DNA of 64,000 nt. Source: Pelagibacter sp052048135. GTDB lineage: Bacteria; Pseudomonadota; Alphaproteobacteria; Pelagibacterales; Pelagibacteraceae. Below are positions 24,233 through 32,420 of the stretch, in pieces. The position numbers were made by a program, and so were the translations under genes. The notes beneath the pieces are model-generated. The model was not told the DNA's origin. It did not search any database and worked only from the letters and a program-made list of their open reading frames with translations. How positions within the stretch are numbered: position 1 is the first letter of the stretch; each line of letters starts with the position of its first letter. The stretch is taken from NCBI RefSeq assembly GCF_052048135.1, contig NZ_JBNAIM010000002.1, positions 558,001 to 622,000 of the forward strand, in the 5' to 3' direction.

Positions 24233-24786
24233 TTTACGTAATAGATCACAACGACTCTTTCACACACAACGTAGTTCATCAATTTTCATTATTTGATAAA
24301 GTTCATTGTGATAATTACAATCAATTGAATAAAAAAAAACTTGAGGAAGCTTCTGTAATTATTTTTTCACCAGGTCCTGGCAACCCTAAAAACTATCCAT
24401 TAACATCAAAAATTTATAAACAATATAAAGGAAAAAAAAAAATTATTGGTATTTGTTTGGGATTTCAGCAAATATTATTTAGTGAAGGTGCAAAAATTAT
24501 TGAACAAAGAAAAATTTATCATGGATTTCAATCAAATATTAAAGTTATTAGTAATCATTCCTTATTTAAAAAAGGTAGAATATTTAAAGTTGGTCGATAC
24601 CATTCCCTAAAATTAAAAGAACCTTTTAAAATAAACAATTTTGAGATAACTATGAGATGTTTAGAATCAAAAGTAGCAATGTCTTTTGAAAATTATAAAG
24701 ATAAAATTTATGGATTTCAATTTCACCCAGAGTCTTTTTTAACAATCAATGGCAACTTACTTATTAAAAAAATCCTTTCAGCTTAA
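24229..24786 (+). CDS. pabA: Glutamine amidotransferase component PabA
   Basis: A 185-residue class I glutamine amidotransferase. SPGPGNPKNYP precedes the nucleophile motif GICLGFQQI, and the catalytic His-Glu pair lies in FQFHPESF. It supplies ammonia to PabB. It starts in an ATGA overlap with pabB and overlaps pabC by 38 bases. Members of this family can also serve anthranilate synthase, so a dual role is possible. Confidence 0.9.
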   Translation: MIYVIDHNDSFTHNVVHQFSLFDKVHCDNYNQLNKKKLEEASVIIFSPGPGNPKNYPLTSKIYKQYKGKKKIIGICLGFQQILFSEGAKIIEQRKIYHGFQSNIKVISNHSLFKKGRIFKVGRYHSLKLKEPFKINNFEITMRCLESKVAMSFENYKDKIYGFQFHPESFLTINGNLLIKKILSA

Positions 24787-25528
24787 AGATTTAAAAGAAA
24801 CTAAATTTAAAGATCTTTGGGGAGATCATGGTGTTTTCACTACAATGTGGATTTTTGGCAAACCATCAAAAATTTTATTTTTTGAAAGTCATATTAGAAA
24901 TTTAATCAAATCACTTAAAACTTATGGCATAACAAAAAAATCTATTAAAAAAGATATCCTCAAATTGATAAATAAAAATTTAACAAAAAATAAGAAATAT
25001 AATCATTTATTAAGAGTAGCTTTAAATAAAAAAATTATTTCAATTTCTTTAAGAAAAAGAATTAAACCTAAATTAAATTTTGATTTGAAATTGGTAAATT
25101 TAAAAAGAGAGAAACCTCAATATAAAAATTTGAAATATAAGAAAATTTTATCTTATTTATCTAAAATGGATAATTCTAGATCTGATATTGGTCTAGTTTC
25201 AAATAAAAAACTTTTAGAAACGGGGACTTCCAATTTATTTTTTGTAAAAGATAATAAATTTTTTACACCTAAAAAAGATTATTATCAGGGCAATACATTT
25301 AAATATTTTAAAACAAAAATAAAAAGAATAATTAAAAAAGATATATTTGTAAAAGAATTGAATACTTATGATGAAATTATATTAATTGGATCTGGCAAAG
25401 GTGTTGCTTCAGTAAAAACAATTAAAGATATTAATTGGAAAAGAAAAAATCTTAATAAATTCAATATTCTCACAAAATATTATAATTCAGCCATTAAAAA
25501 CAGTAATTTAACAAATTTTAATCAATGA
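24749..25528 (+). CDS. pabC: Aminodeoxychorismate lyase-like class IV aminotransferase (PabC)
   Basis: A 259-residue fold-type IV PLP protein. The RxxLxxNLIKSLKTYG region, SNKKLLETGTSNLFFVKDNKFFTPK and the late GSGKGVASVKTI (usually G-T/S-x-x-G-V) are family hallmarks. It releases pyruvate from aminodeoxychorismate to give p-aminobenzoate for folate. The ATG at 24749 lies 38 bases inside pabA; a later start would remove the N-terminal strand. It overlaps the HIT gene by 4 bases. Confidence 0.85.
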   Translation: MATYLLKKSFQLKDLKETKFKDLWGDHGVFTTMWIFGKPSKILFFESHIRNLIKSLKTYGITKKSIKKDILKLINKNLTKNKKYNHLLRVALNKKIISISLRKRIKPKLNFDLKLVNLKREKPQYKNLKYKKILSYLSKMDNSRSDIGLVSNKKLLETGTSNLFFVKDNKFFTPKKDYYQGNTFKYFKTKIKRIIKKDIFVKELNTYDEIILIGSGKGVASVKTIKDINWKRKNLNKFNILTKYYNSAIKNSNLTNFNQ

Positions 25529-25923
25529 GAGATCCAAATAATCCATGCTTATTTTGTAATGTCAGTGAAAGTGGTTGCGCTCATGAAAATGTTTTAGCTT
25601 ATGCTAGCTATGACAGCTATCCAGTGTCAGAACATCATTGCCTTATAATCCCCAAACGACACATGAAAGATTATTTTGAATTAACAAAAGATGAATTAAC
25701 AGCATGTCATGAACTAATTAAAATTGTAAAAGATGAAATATTAACAAAAGATAAATCAGTAAAAGGATTTAATTTAGGAACAAACATAGGAAAAGTATCT
25801 GGTCAATCTATTTTACACTGTCATTTTCATTTGATTCCTAGAAGAGAAGATGATGTAGAGAATCCCCAAGGAGGAGTTAGGTCAGTAATACCAAACAAAC
25901 AACATTATAAAAGAAAGAAATAG
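25525..25923 (+). CDS. HIT family nucleotide-binding protein
   Basis: A 132-residue histidine-triad protein. The H-x-H-x-H motif is HCHFHLIPRR near residue 103, and CLFCNVSES at the start carries the zinc cysteines of the Fhit/HinT-like group. Such enzymes hydrolyse AMP- or ADP-linked small molecules. It is the last gene of the pabBAC operon (4-base overlap), an association without an obvious reason. Confidence 0.9.
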   Translation: MRDPNNPCLFCNVSESGCAHENVLAYASYDSYPVSEHHCLIIPKRHMKDYFELTKDELTACHELIKIVKDEILTKDKSVKGFNLGTNIGKVSGQSILHCHFHLIPRREDDVENPQGGVRSVIPNKQHYKRKK

Positions 25924-25957
25924 CCTGTTATTAAAGACAAATTGACTGGAGTTTGAG

Positions 25958-25986
25958 GTTGAACTATTGATTCAACTATATATAAA
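25958..25986 (+). promoter_or_regulatory. Predicted aprM promoter with overlapping inverted repeat
   Basis: GTTGAA (25958-25963) and TTCAAC (25971-25976) form an inverted repeat with a 7-base spacer. It overlaps a plausible -35 box TTGAAC (25959-25964), 16 bases before a TATAAA -10 box (25981-25986). It lies 33 bases upstream of the aprM start, in the only gap large enough for the promoter of the sulfur block. Confidence 0.42.
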
Positions 25987-26019
25987 ACTACAAAAAATAA
26001 TTCAAAAATTTAATCAAAG

Positions 26020-26820
26020 ATGGAAATATTAAGTAACAATCCTTTTTCAATTCTAGCCGAGACAGTCTCACCACTTGCTATGCAATATTTTATTATTGCA
26101 ATGGTATTATTGATAGCAGTTGGAACAATCATACAAATGATAAACCATAAAAATTTAACTTACTTTTTTAATAACGCAAAAAAAGCAAAGCTCGCTGCAA
26201 CAAAAGAATTAGGAATAGGAGAAAAGACTTCAATCATAGCAAAAACTACAGTGGTTGATATAGGTACAACATCTGAATTAGGATTTGGTAAGAGAAGACT
26301 TGCACATGTTCTTGGTATGTATGGAACAATTTTATTTTGGTTATCATCTGCAGTTTTAGTTTTTTGTTATACTGGCGCTGATAAATCAAATTCTGAGACT
26401 TGGTCTATGCTTTGGCATGTGGGGGCAATTTTAACTTGTTTAGGTGGATATTGGTTTTGGTTTTTTCTTCGAGTTGATGTTTCAGCAGAAGCTCATCCTT
26501 GGTATAGAGTTATTAAAGCAGATTTATTTGTGCTAGCATTGCTCGCTTGTGCTACTTTTGGTTTACTTTGGTCTTATACACAATTTAATGGTCAAATAGG
26601 CTTTTCATATTTATTTTTAATATTATTTATAGCAGCTAATTTAATTTTATTTGGTGGTGTTTACTGGTCTAAATTTGCACATATGTTTTACAAACCAGGA
26701 GCAGCAATTCAAAAAAATTTGGCAGAGGCTGATGGTTCAAGAGACAATCTTCCTCCACCAGCAGATGCACCTGAGCAATTTGGCCTAGGTATAAAAAGAG
26801 AAGAGCCAAAGCATTATTAA
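26020..26820 (+). CDS. aprM: AprM, membrane anchor of adenylylsulfate reductase
   Basis: A 266-residue protein with an N-terminal helix, then a cytoplasmic segment and further hydrophobic helices (about five in total). It sits directly before aprB and aprA, the gene order found in SAR11 and in sulfur oxidisers that use AprM in place of QmoABC. The segment FGKRRLAHVLGMYGTILFWLSSAVLVF and the C-terminal APEQFGLGIKREEPKHY fit the family. It probably links electrons between AprBA and the quinone pool. Confidence 0.88.
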   Translation: MEILSNNPFSILAETVSPLAMQYFIIAMVLLIAVGTIIQMINHKNLTYFFNNAKKAKLAATKELGIGEKTSIIAKTTVVDIGTTSELGFGKRRLAHVLGMYGTILFWLSSAVLVFCYTGADKSNSETWSMLWHVGAILTCLGGYWFWFFLRVDVSAEAHPWYRVIKADLFVLALLACATFGLLWSYTQFNGQIGFSYLFLILFIAANLILFGGVYWSKFAHMFYKPGAAIQKNLAEADGSRDNLPPPADAPEQFGLGIKREEPKHY

Positions 26821-26854
26821 TATGTTAATAGAAAAAGGAGAAAAATAAAAAATT

Positions 26855-27325
26855 ATGTCAACTTTTGTATACATGACTAGATGTGATGGCTGTGGTCATT
26901 GCGTAGATATATGTCCGTCAGATATTATGCACATTGATGAAAATATAAGACGAGCAAAAAATATTGAACCAAATTTTTGTTGGGAATGCTATTCATGTGT
27001 TAAAGCCTGTCCTAATCATGCAATCGATGTAAGAGGATATGCTGATTTTGCTCCCATGGGACATAGCGTAAGAGTTAGAAGAGAAGAGGAGAAAGGAACA
27101 ATCTCTTGGAAAATAAAATTTAGAAATGGAACAGAGAAAAACTTTGTTTCACCAATTACAACAAAACCTTGGGGCAAATTTATACCAAAACTTGCTGATG
27201 GAGACACACCAAACCAAGGTGAAATAAATTCTCAAAGATTATATAGTGAACCAGAAGGTTTAAATACAAACAAAGAATTACCTTCAGTTCCAAAAGATTC
27301 TTTTAAAAAAGGAGTTTACTATTAA
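26855..27325 (+). CDS. aprB: Adenylylsulfate reductase beta subunit AprB
   Basis: A 156-residue iron-sulfur subunit. Two 4Fe-4S binding motifs are visible: CDGCGHCVDICPSDI and CWECYSCVKACPNHAI. The C-terminal tail (about residues 80-156) wraps the alpha subunit in known structures. An AAGGAG ribosome-binding site precedes the start. The next gene, aprA, begins on the last base of its stop. It moves electrons between the AprA FAD and the membrane anchor. Confidence 0.96.
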   Translation: MSTFVYMTRCDGCGHCVDICPSDIMHIDENIRRAKNIEPNFCWECYSCVKACPNHAIDVRGYADFAPMGHSVRVRREEEKGTISWKIKFRNGTEKNFVSPITTKPWGKFIPKLADGDTPNQGEINSQRLYSEPEGLNTNKELPSVPKDSFKKGVYY

Positions 27326-29184
27326 TGGCCAAACATAAAACTCATTTTGAAGATTGTGATATACTAGTTGTTGGTGGTGGTATGGCTGGAACAGGTGCTA
27401 CTTTTGAAGCAAGGCACTGGGGCAGAGATTTAAAAATTGTTTGTGTTGAAAAAGCTAACATAGATAGAAGTGGAGCAGTTGCACAAGGTTTATATGCAAT
27501 TAACTGTTACATGGGTATGCAATGGGATGAAAATCAACCTGAGGACCATGTAAGATATGCTCGAAATGATTTAATGGGAATGGTTAGAGAAGATTTAGGT
27601 TATGACATGGCTCGTCATGTTGACTCAACAGTTCATATGTTTGATGAATGGGGTCTTCCAATGATGAAAAATGAAAAGACTGGAAGATACTTAAGAGAAG
27701 GAAAATGGCAAATCATGATTCATGGTGAAAGTTATAAACCAATAGTTGCTGAAGCTGCAAAGAAATCAGCAGATAAAATTTACAATAGAATTATGGTAAC
27801 TCATTTATTGATGGATGAAGCTAAAGAAAACAGAATTGGTGGAGCTGTTGGTTTTAATATGAGAACAGGAGACTTCCATGTATTTAGAGCAAAAGCAGTA
27901 ATCGTTGCAGCAGGTGGAGCTTCTCATATCTTTAAACCTAGAGCTGTTGGAGAAGGTATGGGTAGAACTTGGTATGCTCCTTGGAGTAATGGTTCAGCAT
28001 ATGCATTACCAATAGCAGCTGGTGCAAAGATGACTCAGATGGAAAATAGAATTGTTTTATGTAGATTTAAAGATGGATATGGTCCAGTTGGAGCATATTT
28101 TTTACATCTTAAAACATATACGCAAAATGCTAATGGTGAGAATTATGAAAAGAAATGGTATGATCAAACAAAAGAATTAGTCGGTGAATATATAGATCAT
28201 CATCCAACACCTACTTGTTTAAGAAATCATGCATTTATTCAAGAAGTAGCTGCAGGCGGTGGACCAATTCATATGGTAACAAAAGAAGCTTTCCAAGACC
28301 CACATTTAGAAACAGTAGGTTGGGAAAACTTTTTAGGAATGACAGTTGGACAAGCGGTGGTTTGGGCTTCACAAAATATTGATCCAAAATATACGAATCC
28401 TGAATTAACAACATCAGAACCTTATGTTATGGGTTCACATGCAACTTGTTCAGGAGCATGGGTAAGTGGTCCAGAGGATTTATCTCCACCAGAATATTTC
28501 TGGGGATATAACAGAATGTTAACAATTGATGGACTTTTCGGAGCAGGTGACACTGTTGGAGGAAGTGCTCATAAATTTTCATCTGGTTCTTTCACAGAAG
28601 GAAGACTAGCAGCAAAAGCAGCTGTAAAATATATTCAAGATCAAAAAGCAGACGGTATCAATGTTTCAGATAAACAATGTGATGATTTCAAAAAAGCTGT
28701 TTATAAGCCTTTAGAAACTTTTACTGTTGCACAAAATGAAATAACAGGTGGAACTGTTTCACCTAGTTACATTTCTCCAATTCAAGGTCTACAAAGACTT
28801 CAAAAAATTATGGATGAGTATGTAGGTGGTATAACTTCAAATTACATGACAAATGGTAATATGTTAAAAAGAGCTCTTGAGTTATTAGATTGGCTTCAAG
28901 AGGATCTAGAGAATGTAGGTGCAGAAGATTACCATCAGCTAATGAGAGCATGGGAGTTAAAACATAGAACATTGACTTCTCAATGTGTAACTGAACATAC
29001 TTTATTTAGAGAAGAAACTCGTTGGCCAGGTTATTATTATAGAGGAGATCACATGAAGCTCGATGATGATAATTGGCACTGTTTAACCGTTTCAAGACGA
29101 GACCCTAAAACTGGGAAATTTACAATGGAAAAAGTTCCAGTTTATCATATTGTGGACGAAAAAGAGAAGAAGAAGGCATCATAG
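27325..29184 (+). CDS. aprA: Adenylylsulfate reductase alpha subunit AprA
   Basis: A 619-residue flavoprotein. The FAD-binding VVGGGMAGTGATFEARHWG lies near residue 15, and substrate-site histidines and arginines occur in HPTPTCLRNHAFIQE and MGSHATCSGAWVSGPEDL. It interconverts sulfite plus AMP and adenylylsulfate (APS) in the cytoplasm. As SAR11 is an aerobe with organosulfonate genes next door, the oxidative direction (sulfite to APS) is likely. No ATP sulfurylase (sat) gene is present in the window, so the fate of APS is not shown. Confidence 0.96.
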   Translation: MAKHKTHFEDCDILVVGGGMAGTGATFEARHWGRDLKIVCVEKANIDRSGAVAQGLYAINCYMGMQWDENQPEDHVRYARNDLMGMVREDLGYDMARHVDSTVHMFDEWGLPMMKNEKTGRYLREGKWQIMIHGESYKPIVAEAAKKSADKIYNRIMVTHLLMDEAKENRIGGAVGFNMRTGDFHVFRAKAVIVAAGGASHIFKPRAVGEGMGRTWYAPWSNGSAYALPIAAGAKMTQMENRIVLCRFKDGYGPVGAYFLHLKTYTQNANGENYEKKWYDQTKELVGEYIDHHPTPTCLRNHAFIQEVAAGGGPIHMVTKEAFQDPHLETVGWENFLGMTVGQAVVWASQNIDPKYTNPELTTSEPYVMGSHATCSGAWVSGPEDLSPPEYFWGYNRMLTIDGLFGAGDTVGGSAHKFSSGSFTEGRLAAKAAVKYIQDQKADGINVSDKQCDDFKKAVYKPLETFTVAQNEITGGTVSPSYISPIQGLQRLQKIMDEYVGGITSNYMTNGNMLKRALELLDWLQEDLENVGAEDYHQLMRAWELKHRTLTSQCVTEHTLFREETRWPGYYYRGDHMKLDDDNWHCLTVSRRDPKTGKFTMEKVPVYHIVDEKEKKKAS

Positions 29185-29201
29185 TCATTTAAAGTCATAT
29201 T

Positions 29202-29552
29202 ATGGATCTTTTGGCAAAATCAGACGAAGAGATTTTTGCAATCGCTAAACCTATTTGGGACAACCTTGTTAAAGCTTCGAACATGAAGGACTATGGAGGT
29301 TTTACTAGAGATTTCTCAACTCAAATGTTATTTGGAGCAAATGAGGTAGAGCTTGGCAAACAATGGGCTAATAATAAGCTAATTACTAATTTAAAAGAGA
29401 CTTTCGAGCCTTTCGGATGTCTAAGAAGAGGTGAACACATTACAGTCTTAATTAAACAAACTAATAAAGAGATACCTGGAGAATTTTTAGGTAGATTGGT
29501 CCTGGGTATCGAAGATGGTTCTGTAAAAGTTTTTGGAGCTACTATCTATTAA
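29202..29552 (+). CDS. Unknown 116-residue protein in the Apr block
   Basis: I do not recognise a family. It is a soluble protein with one cysteine (C73 in PFGCLRRGEH). The N-terminal helix (EEIFAIAKPIWDNLVKA) and the C-terminal strands (GRLVLGIEDGSVKVFGATIY) would suit an NTF2-like or cystatin-like alpha-beta fold, but this is a guess. It follows aprA by 17 bases with no terminator, so it is probably part of the apr transcript and may be an accessory protein for sulfite or APS handling. Confidence 0.72.
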   Translation: MDLLAKSDEEIFAIAKPIWDNLVKASNMKDYGGFTRDFSTQMLFGANEVELGKQWANNKLITNLKETFEPFGCLRRGEHITVLIKQTNKEIPGEFLGRLVLGIEDGSVKVFGATIY

Positions 29553-29592
29553 AAGTTTGACAAATTTTGCTCTAGTGTTATTGAGTGGCTAG

Positions 29593-29727
29593 ATGCTAAT
29601 TTCAAAAGAAAATATTTTCAACAAAATCTCATTTATAAAAAAAAATATTTTAAAAACAGGAATTTTTTTCGGATTATTAACTTATTGGTGCATCATAATA
29701 ATTGGCACATTTGTTACATTTAACTAA
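29593..29727 (+). CDS. Small single-helix membrane protein (44 aa)
   Basis: A 44-codon frame from the ATG at 29593 to the TAA at 29725. A basic N-terminal half (NKISFIKKNILKTG) is followed by one helix (IFFGLLTYWCIIIIGTFVTF). No family is recognised. It lies between the unknown 116-residue gene and the TauE/SafE gene, both in the same direction, so it may be a small partner of the sulfite exporter. Confidence 0.55.
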   Translation: MLISKENIFNKISFIKKNILKTGIFFGLLTYWCIIIIGTFVTFN

Positions 29728-29755
29728 GTTAATTTTTAGAAATTAGTTAAATATT

Positions 29756-30841
29756 ATGGAAGTCTTTTTACCAATAGCTCAAGTATATGTTAGTGCACTA
29801 GAAATAATTTTATTGAGTGCGATAGTTGGAGTTTTATCTGGTTTATTTGGTGTTGGTGGTGGTTTTTTGATGACACCATTTTTAATTTTCTTAGGAGTAC
29901 CACCTGCTTATGCAGTTGCAAATGAAGCAAATAATATTCTAGCAACCTCAGTTTCTGGATCAACAACGCATTATTTAAAAAATACTTTAGATTACAAAAT
30001 GGGCTTTATGATTGTCATTGGTGGAGCAATTGGAACTATATTAGGTATCTATACTTTTTCTTATTTTAAAGGCATTGGTAAGATCGATACAGTTATTTCT
30101 CTTGCCTACATGTATATTCTTGCAATTATTGGAACTCTTATGCTTGTTGAAAGTCTAGGAGAAATAGATAAAGCAAGAAAAAATACTTTAATTAAAAAAA
30201 AATTACACGTTCATTATTGGATACACGGACTTCCGTTTAGAATGAGGTTTCCTAAATCAAAACTTTATGAAAGTGCATTTACACCAATTATAATTGGATT
30301 ATTTGTAGGTTTTATTGCTGCAATTATGGGGATAGGCGGCGCATTTATTTTGGTTCCTGCAATGATTTATATCATTGGGATGCCCACTAAATTAGTACCT
30401 GGAACATCTTTGTTTGTAACAATTTTTGTAAGTGTGATTGTAACTTTCCTTCATGCATTCAATTATGGATCTATAGATTTAATTTTGGTTTTAATGTTAG
30501 TGATAGGTTCTATAATTGGAGTTCAAACAGGTCAAAAAATTGGTCAATCAATTGATAGTTCTGGCTTGAAAGCTCTTCTTGCAATTTTATTATTAATAGT
30601 AGGTATCGCTATAGCTTATGACACATTTTTTGCTGAACATGTATTAAATGGTCAAGTTAAAGTTAGTGACAAAGATTTAACACCATTATCAACTTTAGTT
30701 CAGAAGTTTTCGAAAGAAATGCCAATAGCATATAGTTTATTTTCTATATTCTTTGCAGTAGCATTAGGTGTAGCTGCAGCATTTATTAGAAGATTTTTAT
30801 CTGATTTAAGAAAAAAACACTTTAGTAAACCTGCTAAATAA
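29756..30841 (+). CDS. TauE/SafE family sulfite/sulfonate exporter
   Basis: A 361-residue membrane protein with about eight helices in two homologous halves. Each half carries the glycine-rich family motif: VLSGLFGVGGGFLMTPFLIF and FIAAIMGIGGAFILVPAMIY. Such proteins export sulfite, sulfoacetate or related anions. Its position between apr and suyAB/xsc genes fits removal of sulfite made by organosulfonate cleavage. It ends tail to tail with the suyB-like gene, 8 bases apart. Confidence 0.88.
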   Translation: MEVFLPIAQVYVSALEIILLSAIVGVLSGLFGVGGGFLMTPFLIFLGVPPAYAVANEANNILATSVSGSTTHYLKNTLDYKMGFMIVIGGAIGTILGIYTFSYFKGIGKIDTVISLAYMYILAIIGTLMLVESLGEIDKARKNTLIKKKLHVHYWIHGLPFRMRFPKSKLYESAFTPIIIGLFVGFIAAIMGIGGAFILVPAMIYIIGMPTKLVPGTSLFVTIFVSVIVTFLHAFNYGSIDLILVLMLVIGSIIGVQTGQKIGQSIDSSGLKALLAILLLIVGIAIAYDTFFAEHVLNGQVKVSDKDLTPLSTLVQKFSKEMPIAYSLFSIFFAVALGVAAAFIRRFLSDLRKKHFSKPAK

Positions 30842-30849
30842 TTTTTATA

Positions 30850-32016
30850 TTAAGCACTTCTGTAAAGTTTAGTCATAACAAATTCTCTATGACCTAAAGC
30901 TTCAGCACAAGTTAGTCTACCGTTAGCAACTTTTAAAGTTGTTTTGATAAGTTCATCACCAGCTTGTGACATATTCATTTCTCTTGAAAGAATTTTTGAT
31001 ACATCACAATCAATATGTTCACCCATAGTTTTAACTGTTAATGGGTTTGCTGTTAATTTGATTACAGGCTCTATTGGGTTACCTACAATATTTCCTTGGC
31101 CTGTAGGAAATAAATGAATATTAAATCCAGCTGCTGCTTGTAAAGTTACACATTCAGCTGCTGCTGACGATGTGTCCATAAAATAAAGACCTTTCCCTTT
31201 TTTTGGTTCTTCAGCAGGTTCAAGAACGTCAACAAATTTACAGTTTCCAATTTTTTGGAAATTTCCAAAAGCTTTTTCCTCAATAGTTGTTAAACCACCA
31301 GCAATATTTCCAGCTGTAGGTTGGCTTTCTGATAAATCATCTGTTGCTTCTTTTAATATAAAATCATTGTAAGAACTCCAGGTTTTCATAAATTTGTCTG
31401 AGGCTTCTTTTGTGGCTCCTCTGGTAGCACAAACTTTTTCAGCACCAGTAAGTTCTGAAGTTTCACCAAAGCACAAATGAACTCCTAGAGGCTCAAGTTT
31501 ATCCATTAAATTTCCAACTGTAGGATTAGCGGCTAAACCTGATGTAGTATCAGACTCTCCACATTTTACAGATATCCATAAATCACTGATTGGACACTCT
31601 TCTCTTTGTTTTTCTGATGCCCACATAACAAATTCTTGAGCTTTTTTAGAAGCTTTCATTACAGTGCCAATATCACCTGTTCTTTCAATATGAAAACCTT
31701 CAACTGGTTTTCCAGTTTTAGCTATTCCATCTACAATTCTTTTTGTCCATTTAGGTTCAATTCCAATAACTATAACAGCGGCAACATTTGGATTACTTCC
31801 TGTTCCAATCATAGTTCTAAAATGTAATTCAAGATCTGCACCAAATTGAAGTCTTCCATATGAGTGAGGTAGAGCAATGGTTCCTTTAATATTGTTTGCT
31901 ACAGCCTCTGCACAAGCGTTTGAAATATCATCTACAGGAAGAATAATTACATGATTTCTTGTTCCAGCTCTTCCATTTTCTCTTTTATAACCTAAAAAAC
32001 TTTTTGGGATTTCCAT
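30850..32016 (-). CDS. suyB: Sulfolactate sulfo-lyase large subunit (SuyB-like, UxaA family)
   Basis: A 388-residue protein of the altronate dehydratase (UxaA) C-terminal family. The N-terminal GYKRENGRAGTRNHVIILP, SVKCGESDTTSGLAANPTVG, FMDTSSAAAECVT and LFPTGQGNIVGNPIEPVIK motifs are present. A split small/large pair without the fused hexuronate form, next to xsc, apr and tauE, points to (2R)-sulfolactate sulfo-lyase, which releases sulfite and pyruvate. An altronate or galactarate dehydratase remains the alternative. It is 4 bases downstream of the suyA-like gene. Confidence 0.8.
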   Translation of the reverse strand: MEIPKSFLGYKRENGRAGTRNHVIILPVDDISNACAEAVANNIKGTIALPHSYGRLQFGADLELHFRTMIGTGSNPNVAAVIVIGIEPKWTKRIVDGIAKTGKPVEGFHIERTGDIGTVMKASKKAQEFVMWASEKQREECPISDLWISVKCGESDTTSGLAANPTVGNLMDKLEPLGVHLCFGETSELTGAEKVCATRGATKEASDKFMKTWSSYNDFILKEATDDLSESQPTAGNIAGGLTTIEEKAFGNFQKIGNCKFVDVLEPAEEPKKGKGLYFMDTSSAAAECVTLQAAAGFNIHLFPTGQGNIVGNPIEPVIKLTANPLTVKTMGEHIDCDVSKILSREMNMSQAGDELIKTTLKVANGRLTCAEALGHREFVMTKLYRSA

Positions 32017-32020
32017 ATAA

Positions 32021-32305
32021 TTACCACTTCTTTGTTTTTACATTGTGAACATGTACATGCTCACCTTTTTTTATTGCTTTAACAACCTTACCTATATCAT
32101 GACCATATTTAAGAATTGTATCTCCCTCTTTTAAATCAACCATTGCTATTTTGTGTCCTAAAGGAATTTCGTCCACTGATTGAATATTGACAGAGCTGTC
32201 ATTTTCCATAATCCAGCAATTACAGTCTTGTTTTGGAGTTATTTTTTCAATAACAACCACTCCCACATTGTCTTTTTGATCGTGGATTATAATATCGGTT
32301 GCCAT
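32021..32305 (-). CDS. suyA: Sulfolactate sulfo-lyase small subunit (SuyA-like, SAF domain)
   Basis: A 94-residue SAF-domain protein. The EIPLGHKIAMVDLKEGDTILKYG and IGKVVKAIKKGEHVHVHNV segments are typical of the small subunit of UxaA-family lyases. The ATG at 32305 is chosen over an upstream TTG at 32362, which has no family sequence. It is divergent from xsc with 115 bases between the starts, so the two transcripts share one control region. Confidence 0.82.
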   Translation of the reverse strand: MATDIIIHDQKDNVGVVVIEKITPKQDCNCWIMENDSSVNIQSVDEIPLGHKIAMVDLKEGDTILKYGHDIGKVVKAIKKGEHVHVHNVKTKKW

Positions 32306-32420
32306 ATATATAGTGTCGATTTGTTTATTTGAATTTTCTAAAATCTTATATATTAATCGCAAAAATTAACAATTAGTTTTTATAAAATTATTCATTTACT
32401 AATTTAGAAAGGTTCTATTA

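Noticed and set aside
23078..24786. Anthranilate synthase (TrpE/TrpG) for the chorismate-using pair
   Set aside because: The class IV aminotransferase gene overlapping downstream indicates p-aminobenzoate synthesis. A shared amidotransferase role remains possible.
30850..32305. Altronate dehydratase as the name for the UxaA-family pair
   Set aside because: The neighbours are sulfonate and sulfite genes and there are no hexuronate genes nearby, so SuyAB is the better call. The alternative is noted in the entries.
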